From an uncultured Methanobrevibacter sp. (GTDB lineage: Archaea > Methanobacteriota > Methanobacteria > Methanobacteriales > Methanobacteriaceae), in the NCBI GenBank assembly GCA_900317865.1, contig ONIK01000102.1:5709-10784 (forward strand): 5,076 nucleotides of DNA, given 5' to 3'. Below the pieces are notes generated by a model, which worked only from the letters and a program-made list of their open reading frames with translations, searched no databases and was not told the origin of the DNA. This document shows, piece after piece, positions 1 through 5,076 of this stretch; within the stretch, counting starts at the first letter, position 1; the number at the start of each line of letters is the position of its first letter. The position numbers and the translations under genes are program-made.

Positions 1-3000
1 GCATCAAGTACTTTCAAGTCCATTGTTTCGTTGTTAATAGTGATTTCAGTAGGTATTTTTTTGACTGTTACTTCGATGGTTTTGTTTTCAGCAGCAATAT
101 ATCTTGCATTACCGTTGAATGAAACTGTAATGGTAGCAGTACCTTCACCGACTGCAACGATTTGACCTAATACAACAGTAGCAACACTGGAATTGCTTGA
201 AACATAATTCAAGAATAAGTTTGAAGCGTTAATTAAATCAGCACCTGTTGGAGCAATGTCCAATGGAGCCATTTCAATAGTAGTGTTTTCTATTGTGATT
301 TCGGTAGGTATTTTAGTAACTTTTACATCAATGGTTTTGCTTTCAGCAGCAGCATATCTTATGTCACCGTTGAATGAAACTGTAATTGTAGCTTCACCTT
401 CACCGACTGCAACGATTTCACCTAATACTACAGTAGCAACATTGGCATCGCTTGAAGTATAATTCAATTCAATGTCTAAACCAGGAGTTAATTTAGCGCC
501 GGCAGAAACAACATCCCACGGATTCATTTCAATAGCATCGCTTTCAACTGTGATTTCAGTAGGTATTTTTTTGACTTTTACTTCGATGGTTTTATTTTCA
601 GCGGCAGCATATCTTGTTGTTCCGTTGAATGAAACTGTAATGGTAGCTTCGCCTTCGCTGAGTGCAACGATTTCACCTAATACGACAATAGCAACACTGG
701 AATTGCTTGAAACATAATTCAAGAATAAGTTTGAAGCATTATTGGTTAAATTAGCACCAGCAGGAGCAATGTCCAATGGAGCCATTTCAATAGTAGTGTT
801 TTCTATTGTGATTTCGGTTGGTATTTTTGTAACAGTTACGTCAATTGTTTTTTCAGAAGCTGCATATCTTTCAGTACCGTTGAATGAAACTGTAATGGTA
901 GCTTCACCTTCACCGACTGCAAAAATATTTCCGAATAATACTATAGCAACACTGGAATTTGTTGTATTATAAGTTAAATAACCTGCCTCAGCAGGAGTTA
1001 AAGTAGCATTAATAGCAGCAATATCCAATGGAATCATATCTAAAGTTTCATTTTCTACAGTGATTTCTGTTGGTATTTTTGTAACAGTTACGTCAATTGT
1101 TTTGTTTTCAGCAGCAGCGTATCTTATGTTACCGTTAAATAAAACTGTAATGGTAGCTTCACCTTCGCCGAGTGCAACGATTTGGCCTAATATTACAGTA
1201 GCAACACTGGAATTGCTTGAAACATAACTTAAAAATCCAGCACCAGCCGGAGTTAAGGTAGCATTAATAGCAGCAGTGTCCAATGGATTCATTTCAATAG
1301 CAGTTTCGTTGACTGAAATTTCGGTTGGTATTTTTGTAACGGTTACGTTAATTGTTTTTTCAGAAGGAGCATATTTTGCAGTGCCGTTGAATGAAACTGT
1401 AATGGTAGCTTCACCTTCGCCGGCTGCAATAATATTTCCGAATAATACTATAGCAACACTGGAATTTGTTGTATTATACATTAAAGAACCGGCTTCAGCA
1501 GGTTTTAAAGTAGCATTAATAGCAGCAATATCTAGAGGATTCATTTCTAAAGTTTCATTTGCAACAGTGATTTCAGTAGGTATTCTGCTTACAGTTACAT
1601 TAACTGTTGTTGAATTCTTAGCAAATATTTTATCATCACCGACAGTTACAGTAATGATTGCGTTACCTTCACCGACTGCAGTAACAGTACCATTTTTATC
1701 TACGGTAGCCACAGACTCATCACTTGATGTGTAATTAGTAGTATAATATTTTATTAAAAAGTCTGGAACAGTAGTTGCGTTAATGGCATAGGTATCTTCA
1801 ACAAATAACTCCAAAGTATCGTTGTCAACACTTACGCGGGCATCATTTAATTCTACATTGATTGGTATAGTTTTATTTTCAGCAGCAGCATAGATATCGT
1901 TACCTGCAAAACTGACAGTAATGTTTGCCTGACCTGTACCAACAGGAATAATTCTGTCTTTAAAAATTACGGCAACACTGGAATTGCTTGAACTGTAGGA
2001 TAAATTGCCTGCTTCAGCAGGATCTAAAGTAGCAACATCAGGAATAAACACAAGCACTTTAACATCCAAAGTATCGTTTAAAAGGGTAATTTCAGTAGGT
2101 ATTTTGCTGTTTTCTATATTGATTGTGTAGTATGCATTTTTAAATGTACCGGTTACACTTCCGTTTCCGCTTTCAGAAGGAGTGTAGACTATTTCGTCAT
2201 TTGTTGATGCAACAGGTCTATCCATTGATCCAAGTGTTGAATTTAACTTTAAATATACATAAACTGGTCCGTCATATTCTTTAACTCCTGAACCATCCCT
2301 GTATGATGAAAATTTAAATGTAATGTTTGATGTTTGGTTTAATGTAATTGCAGCAGGACTTGCTGTTGCATTCAAGAATAACCAATTATCAAGATCATAA
2401 TTTACATCAGGGTTTTCATTATAGTTTGTAGCATTGTTTCCAAACCAGTTATCGGTCAATTCGATATTTCCAGTTACAGTTATTGGATAAAAATTAAAAT
2501 CACCATTGTTCAGGAAAATGGAGTCATGAATAACATTGTCGGAAACAGAATTTCCAATCCAAATAAGATAATTATTTGCAGTATTATTATAAAATACGCT
2601 GTTTTCAATAGTAGTGGATGATGTTTCACCACTAGCACTAATAGCTATTGCACTGGTATAGAGTGCATGGTTATCTGCAAATATTGTATTGTTGAATGTA
2701 GTATTTTCCATTCCTTTATCGCAGTTTACTGCTCCGCCTCCACTTCCAGGAGCGCTGTTTTTATAAAACAGGATATCATTAAATGATGTGTCTTTAACAG
2801 CATTATAGAAATTGATAGCACCACCATCCCAGTTTTCAGCAACGTTATTTATAAAATCTACAGTTTCAAATATATTTGATGTAGATTCACCGGTCACATA
2901 TAATGCTCCACCGTTTTGATCAGCGGTATTGTTGATAAATTTAACATTTTTAAAAGTATTTTCTCGTGTAATATAATTCTGATTTGATGCACCAAATCTT

Positions 3001-4160
3001 ACAGCACCACCGTCATTTTCTTTAGCAGTGTTATTTATAAATACTACATCTTCAAAAGTATTTGATATGGTGTCTTTTGTAACATACAATGCTCCACCAT
3101 TTTGTTGAGCAGTATTATTGATAAATGAAACTTTTTTAAATGTTGTGCCAGTTAAATCAGTGAATCCCCATGGACCAATGTTTATTGCTCCACCATCATC
3201 TTCTAAAGCAGTGTTATGTATAAATTCTGTGTTTTCAAAGGTAAGTGATGAAATGTAATTGTTTTTATAGGTAATACCTATTGCACCACCAGTCTTTGCA
3301 GCATTATCAATAAAGTGGGTATTGTTGAATATGGAATTTTCTATTCCGTTATCAATATTTATTGCCCCACCCGCACTTTTTTCAGCACGGTTTTTATAGA
3401 ATGTGACATTAGTGAATGTTGCACCAGTTACTTTTCCATGGAAATTTATAGCACCACCATCCACTTTTTTATCTTTATTTATAGCAACATTATTTTCAAA
3501 TCTTACGTTATTAAAGGTATCTGATGTAGATGTTTCAGTTATATATAATGCTCCACCGTTACCTCCATTAGCAGTGTTGTCAATAAATGTTACATTTTCA
3601 AATAAATTGTTTGCGGATGTGTGATAGAAGCGGACAGCACCACCATTGTTGATAGCAGTATTATTAATGAAATTCAAGTTTGTAAATTTACTGTCGGACA
3701 AAGCACTAATTATATTAATTGCTCCACCGTGAGCATCACTATTTCCGTTTTTAAAGGTTATATTGTCTAAAATTATACCACTAGTTACCTGACTAATTTC
3801 AAAAATTCTAATACCATATTTACCCAATGCATCAATAGAATGCCCATTACCATTAATGGTTATTGGATTTTTAATCTTTATTGCATAACTATTAAAGGCA
3901 TCATCCAATTGATAATCCTTAGTCAAGTTTATAGTAGCGTTTCCACTGTCAATCATTTGCTGTAATTCTGTAAAGGTACCGGGTTCATCAGCACCAAGAA
4001 TTTCGTTCTCACTTGAAGATATAGCTAATATATCTCCATTAGCGTCTAAATTACTTGTATCCTCAATATTTGTCTGACCAATATCTTCAGCAGCCGATAC
4101 ACAGGCCGCAGAAAGAATAATGGCAATCAAACAAATAAAAAATACTAATTTCTTATTCAT
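1..4160 (-). CDS. Adhesin-like secreted protein: beta-helix plus Ig-like repeat stalk (3' end outside window)
   Basis: Likely a cell-surface adhesin-like protein of a methanogen. The frame is open from ATG at 4160 to the left edge: 1386 complete codons, checked codon by codon, no stop. Residues 1-23 form a signal peptide (MNKK, hydrophobic core, VSA cleavage site before AED). Residues about 63-570 are beta-helix: an ITINGNGHSI-like opening strand, then 12 GGA-type rungs (GGAINI, GGAVRF, GGALYV) alternating with FxNNTA turns. NWFGNN at 571-576 closes the helix. Residues 571-685 are a bridging domain. From 686 come Ig-like BIG_2-type domains opening with KIPTEI and carrying SSNSSVATV and GEGEATITV. 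The start is supported by AAGGTT upstream and a signal peptide directly after it. In related Methanobrevibacter proteins such adhesins bind partner microbes and often end in wall-binding repeats; neither the ligand nor the anchor is visible here. Architecture is confident, binding role inferred. Confidence 0.93.
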   Translation of the reverse strand, partial: MNKKLVFFICLIAIILSAACVSAAEDIGQTNIEDTSNLDANGDILAISSSENEILGADEPGTFTELQQMIDSGNATINLTKDYQLDDAFNSYAIKIKNPITINGNGHSIDALGKYGIRIFEISQVTSGIILDNITFKNGNSDAHGGAINIISALSDSKFTNLNFINNTAINNGGAVRFYHTSANNLFENVTFIDNTANGGNGGALYITETSTSDTFNNVRFENNVAINKDKKVDGGAINFHGKVTGATFTNVTFYKNRAEKSAGGAINIDNGIENSIFNNTHFIDNAAKTGGAIGITYKNNYISSLTFENTEFIHNTALEDDGGAINIGPWGFTDLTGTTFKKVSFINNTAQQNGGALYVTKDTISNTFEDVVFINNTAKENDGGAVRFGASNQNYITRENTFKNVKFINNTADQNGGALYVTGESTSNIFETVDFINNVAENWDGGAINFYNAVKDTSFNDILFYKNSAPGSGGGAVNCDKGMENTTFNNTIFADNHALYTSAIAISASGETSSTTIENSVFYNNTANNYLIWIGNSVSDNVIHDSIFLNNGDFNFYPITVTGNIELTDNWFGNNATNYNENPDVNYDLDNWLFLNATASPAAITLNQTSNITFKFSSYRDGSGVKEYDGPVYVYLKLNSTLGSMDRPVASTNDEIVYTPSESGNGSVTGTFKNAYYTINIENSKIPTEITLLNDTLDVKVLVFIPDVATLDPAEAGNLSYSSSNSSVAVIFKDRIIPVGTGQANITVSFAGNDIYAAAENKTIPINVELNDARVSVDNDTLELFVEDTYAINATTVPDFLIKYYTTNYTSSDESVATVDKNGTVTAVGEGNAIITVTVGDDKIFAKNSTTVNVTVSRIPTEITVANETLEMNPLDIAAINATLKPAEAGSLMYNTTNSSVAIVLFGNIIAAGEGEATITVSFNGTAKYAPSEKTINVTVTKIPTEISVNETAIEMNPLDTAAINATLTPAGAGFLSYVSSNSSVATVILGQIVALGEGEATITVLFNGNIRYAAAENKTIDVTVTKIPTEITVENETLDMIPLDIAAINATLTPAEAGYLTYNTTNSSVAIVLFGNIFAVGEGEATITVSFNGTERYAASEKTIDVTVTKIPTEITIENTTIEMAPLDIAPAGANLTNNASNLFLNYVSSNSSVAIVVLGEIVALSEGEATITVSFNGTTRYAAAENKTIEVKVKKIPTEITVESDAIEMNPWDVVSAGAKLTPGLDIELNYTSSDANVATVVLGEIVAVGEGEATITVSFNGDIRYAAAESKTIDVKVTKIPTEITIENTTIEMAPLDIAPTGADLINASNLFLNYVSSNSSVATVVLGQIVAVGEGTATITVSFNGNARYIAAENKTIEVTVKKIPTEITINNETMDLKVLD
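250..305 (-). repeat. Perfect 56-nt direct repeat, copy in Ig domains 8-9 spacing period (partner 763-818)
   Basis: Bases 250-305 are identical to 763-818, 513 nt away, exactly two Ig-like units. They encode the start of domain 8 (TEITIENTTIEMAPLDIAP-like) as in domain 6. Identity at every third base as well points to recent duplication or gene conversion rather than selection on protein alone. Confidence 0.85.
763..818 (-). repeat. Perfect 56-nt direct repeat, copy in Ig domain 6 (partner 250-305)
   Basis: Same sequence as 250-305. A second perfect pair, 179-227 and 689-737 (49 nt, offset 510), lies just beside it in the same two domains (8 and 6). The offsets differ by one codon, so a one-codon insertion or deletion separates the two identical tracts. 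Confidence 0.85.
924..971 (-). repeat. Perfect 48-nt direct repeat, copy in Ig domain 5 (partner 1431-1478)
   Basis: Bases 924-971 equal 1431-1478, 507 nt apart, again two units. They encode the YNTTNSSVAIVLFGNI segment that only domains 3 and 5 have; neighbours carry SSNSSVA instead. Confidence 0.85.
1431..1478 (-). repeat. Perfect 48-nt direct repeat, copy in Ig domain 3 (partner 924-971)
   Basis: Partner of 924-971. Domains 3 and 5 also share a one-residue-shorter SEKTI end in place of AAENKTI, so the similarity extends beyond the identical tract. Confidence 0.85.
2106..2432 (-). other. Bridging domain between beta-helix and Ig-like stalk
   Basis: Encodes residues 577-685, with a YNENPDVNYDLDNWLFLN-like start, a strand reading SNITFKFSSYRDGSG, a YVYLKLN strand, and a SGNGSVTGTFKNAYYTINI end that runs straight into KIPTEI of the first Ig-like domain. 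The pattern of alternating hydrophobic strands suggests a beta-sandwich of about 100 residues. I do not recognise a named family for it; similar segments follow the NWWGNN element in other methanogen adhesin-like proteins. It is single copy in the window. Confidence 0.6.
2640..3011 (-). repeat. Beta-helix duplicated block, copy 2 (rungs 9-13)
   Basis: Partner of the block at 3273-3644. Rung order and rung-specific side features are kept: VRF, LYV, INF with FYKN, then a DxGxEN-type rung. The last rung has lost its GGA glycines (TSAIAI), as expected where a helix is being capped. The rung 12 strand carries a cysteine (VNC), rare in the mature protein. Confidence 0.7.
3273..3644 (-). repeat. Beta-helix duplicated block, copy 1 (rungs 2-6)
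   Basis: This 372-nt stretch encodes rungs GGAVRF, GGALYI, GGAINF, GGAINI and GGAIGI. It aligns in order with rungs 9-13 at 2640-3011, which encode GGAVRF, GGALYV, GGAINF, GGAVNC and TSAIAI. The two blocks are the same length (124 residues). Over their C-terminal 63 residues they align without gaps at about 34 identities by my count, including shared FYKN and a shared ENxxFNNTxFxDN motif. It looks like an old internal duplication with a period of seven rungs. Confidence 0.7.
4092..4160 (-). other. Sec signal peptide of the adhesin-like protein
   Basis: Residues 1-23 show a basic N-terminus (N2 K3 K4), a hydrophobic core from L5 to about L16, and a V-S-A motif at 21-23 that fits signal peptidase I cleavage before A24-E25-D26. 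Mature proteins starting with AED are common among methanogen adhesin-like proteins. Two cysteines, C10 and C20, lie inside the peptide. The SAAC around C20 is not a convincing lipobox because the -3 residue is Ser rather than Leu, so I favour ordinary cleavage over lipid attachment. Confidence 0.85.
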
Positions 4161-4169
4161 GATTTTAAC

Positions 4170-4176
4170 AACCTTT
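4170..4176 (-). promoter_or_regulatory. Weak ribosome binding site of the adhesin-like gene
   Basis: Read on the minus strand the bases are AAAGGTT, with GG ending 11 nt before the ATG at 4160. It matches only part of the archaeal AGGTGA consensus and sits slightly far, so it is weaker than the site of the divergent gene. It still supports the chosen start. Confidence 0.5.
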
Positions 4177-4221
4177 TAAATAAGTATATGGCAAAATTGT
4201 CATACGTTTATTGTTTTGTTC

Positions 4222-4237
4222 ATATATTATAATATAT
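4222..4237. promoter_or_regulatory. Palindromic A/T element, candidate shared TATA box of the divergent promoters
   Basis: ATATATTATAATATAT is its own reverse complement. It lies 62-77 nt from the minus-strand start and 78-93 nt from the plus-strand start. With the usual archaeal spacing of about 25 nt to the transcription start, it would give leaders of roughly 35-40 nt for the adhesin and about 55 nt for the membrane protein, both containing the ribosome binding sites. No clear purine-rich BRE is evident on either side, though GTAAAA flanks it on the minus-strand upstream side. The surrounding 4161-4314 region holds no other gene. Confidence 0.5.
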
Positions 4238-4301
4238 TTTACTAAATGATTCTTTCAAAAACTGAAAAAGTTAAAGAGTCACAAATTAGATAGTATATAG
4301 T

Positions 4302-4308
4302 AGGTGAG
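4302..4308 (+). promoter_or_regulatory. Strong ribosome binding site of the DUF4013-type gene
   Basis: AGGTGAG fits the archaeal anti-16S consensus and is spaced 6 nt from the ATG at 4315. It fixes the start of the downstream gene with good confidence. Confidence 0.8.
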
Positions 4309-4314
4309 TTAATT

Positions 4315-5076
4315 ATGGATTTATCAAAAATTGTCTTGAATTCTTTTAAATATCCATTCAGAAACATTAAAAAATTACCTGTTTTATGCTTATTATTTGT
4401 CTTTATTGCAATTATTCCAATTGGCATGATTGCCAACAATAATTATATTACAGTCATTGGTGTAATTGCATTCTTTTTATTCATACTGCTTGTGCCGGGA
4501 TATTTTTTATCCATGATTAAACTGGGTTCAAACCAGTCAGCAATGCTTCCATCATTCAATTTGGTCAATAACATATATGATTCTATTAGAGTGCTTTTTT
4601 TGAGAATAGTCTATATGATGGTTCCTGCTGCTTTATTTTTAATTGTATTGATGGTATTTGGCCCTGCAAGCAGAAATTTACTTAATAATTTTAAAATAAT
4701 TGAATTTTTAGCGACAGTCGGATTCGTATTTGTGCTGATTTTAATTGTATATTTTATATTTGAATTCTTATTATTCTTTGCAAAAGCAAGATTGGCTTAC
4801 TTCAATAGTTTGTCTGAAGCATTGAATATGAAAAAAGTAATAATGGATATCAAAAACATAGGTATTGTTAATATAATAAAATGGCTGATTGTAATGGCAA
4901 TACTGTTGAATGCTATTACTTTTATTTCATCATTTGTATTGTCAATTCCATATGTCGGATTTTTAATATACGGATGTATTGTTATTCCCATAATTGAAAG
5001 CATAGCTAATTATTCACTGGGATTATTATATTCCAATATTGCCAAGAATTATGATGATTCAAATTTTAAAGAAATT
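4315..5076 (+). CDS. DUF4013-type polytopic membrane protein (stop outside window)
   Basis: An open frame of 254 codons begins at ATG 4315 behind AGGTGAG and reaches the right edge with no stop. Hydrophobic segments lie at about residues 21-40, 44-66, 95-115, 132-155, 186-207 and 210-237, so about six membrane spans are likely, with a basic N-terminus (SFKYPFRNIKK) probably cytoplasmic. The layout, and FAKARLAYFNSLSEAL followed by a D-I-K-N-I-G linker before the last hydrophobic block, resemble DUF4013 proteins, common and often multicopy in Methanobacteriales. DUF4013 has no established function. The tail NIAKNYDDSNFKEI is hydrophilic and the length is near that of the family, so the protein probably ends soon after the edge. 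It is divergent from the adhesin gene, 154 nt away, and may share a promoter element. No link to adhesin export is shown. Confidence 0.85.
   Translation, partial: MDLSKIVLNSFKYPFRNIKKLPVLCLLFVFIAIIPIGMIANNNYITVIGVIAFFLFILLVPGYFLSMIKLGSNQSAMLPSFNLVNNIYDSIRVLFLRIVYMMVPAALFLIVLMVFGPASRNLLNNFKIIEFLATVGFVFVLILIVYFIFEFLLFFAKARLAYFNSLSEALNMKKVIMDIKNIGIVNIIKWLIVMAILLNAITFISSFVLSIPYVGFLIYGCIVIPIIESIANYSLGLLYSNIAKNYDDSNFKEI

Larger units (their letters stand above)
1..2105 (-). repeat. Tandem Ig-like (BIG_2-type) domain array, eight complete units plus a partial ninth
   Basis: Unit starts, in protein order, lie at 2105, 1850, 1586, 1334, 1079, 827, 569, 314 and 59 (residues 686, 771, 859, 943, 1028, 1112, 1198, 1283, 1368). 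Units are 84-88 residues. The consensus is KIPTEITV, a short ENETLDM-type strand, PLDIAAINATLTPAEAG, Y-x-SSNSSVATV, GxIVAVGEGEATITV, SFNG, RYAAAENKTI and DVTVT. The SSNSSVATV...G.GEATITV core matches the BIG_2 family of prokaryotic Ig-like domains. The second unit lacks KIPTEI (LNDAR instead) but has the most classical core (SSDESVATVDKNGTVTAVGEG). The array probably forms a rigid stalk, and it continues beyond the left edge. Total unit number is unknown. Confidence 0.88.
2433..3974 (-). other. Right-handed parallel beta-helix domain (pectate-lyase-like fold)
   Basis: Encodes residues about 63-576. An N-terminal segment (FTELQQMIDSG, then TINLTKDYQL and ITINGNGHSI) is the usual lead-in of 'right-handed parallel beta-helix repeat' proteins. 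Twelve GGA rungs follow from residue 145 to about 477, spaced near 30 residues, each with a phenylalanine-rich strand (TFxNVxFxNN) and a small turn (NTA). A final degenerate rung reads TSAIAI instead of GGA. NWFGNN at 571-576 resembles the NWWGNN element that often closes these helices in methanogen adhesins. No catalytic pattern of a polysaccharide lyase is evident, so a binding role is more likely than an enzymatic one. Confidence 0.85.

Noticed and set aside
256..1734. Plus-strand open frames at 256-462, 472-717, 742-972 and 1276-1734, encoding mutually similar proteins with MSNGAISIVV-like starts
   Set aside because: They are the antisense of the Ig-like repeats and look alike only because the repeats do. 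No ribosome binding sites precede them, and the minus-strand frame is open throughout with clear domain motifs.
1..1860. CRISPR-like or satellite repeat array
   Set aside because: The period is about 255 nt, a multiple of three, the copies are diverged and the frame stays open, so this is a protein domain array and not repeats with spacers.
3315..3624. Plus-strand open frames at 3315-3524 and 3403-3624
   Set aside because: They overlap each other and lie antisense to the beta-helix rungs; no family resemblance and no ribosome binding site.
4092..4106. Possible lipoprotein lipobox around C20 (SAAC)
   Set aside because: The -3 position is Ser, not Leu or Val, and a better signal peptidase I site (VSA before AED) follows three residues later.
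4181..4190. TATA-like CATATACTTA on the minus strand about 25 nt before the adhesin ATG, which would give a leaderless transcript
   Set aside because: It is a poorer TATA match than the 4222-4237 element and would discard the AAAGGTT site. Kept only as a weak alternative.
4161..4314. Small RNA or terminator in the divergent intergenic region
   Set aside because: The only strong symmetry is the A/T palindrome, which has no loop or G/C stem, and both flanking genes start here, so no terminator is expected.
4242..5003. Minus-strand open frames at 4242-4439 and 4797-5003
   Set aside because: They are antisense to the membrane protein gene, which has a strong ribosome binding site and coherent membrane segments. 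Their hydrophobic content mirrors the gene on the other strand.

Overview
The window is AT-rich and archaeal in style. It most resembles a host-associated methanogen of the Methanobacteriales (Methanobrevibacter, less likely Methanosphaera). This rests on three things: a giant secreted adhesin-like protein with a parallel beta-helix followed by Ig-like repeats, a DUF4013-type membrane protein, and an AGGTGAG ribosome binding site below an A/T-only TATA-like element. The genus is inferred from protein style; no marker gene is present.

Layout: positions 1-4160 are one uninterrupted minus-strand reading frame of 1386 complete codons. It begins at an ATG at 4160 and runs off the left edge with no stop. 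In protein order it holds a signal peptide (residues 1-23), a short low-complexity leader, a right-handed beta-helix (about 63-570) with 12 GGA-type rungs, a bridging domain (571-685), and eight complete Ig-like domains of about 85 residues plus the start of a ninth (686-1386). The C-terminus and any cell-wall anchor lie outside the window. Positions 4161-4314 are a divergent intergenic region centred on a perfect 16-nt A/T palindrome that could serve as a TATA box in both directions. From 4315 to the right edge runs a plus-strand polytopic membrane protein of the DUF4013 type, with no stop inside the window.

The adhesin is probably exported by Sec and displayed on the pseudomurein wall, with the beta-helix held out on an Ig-domain stalk. 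A functional link to the DUF4013 protein is not shown by the sequence, apart from the shared intergenic region. The most notable structure is layered internal duplication: a two-domain (about 510 nt) higher-order period in the Ig stalk with perfect repeats of 48-56 nt, and a separate seven-rung duplication within the beta-helix. I found no RNA genes, CRISPR array, transposase or terminator.
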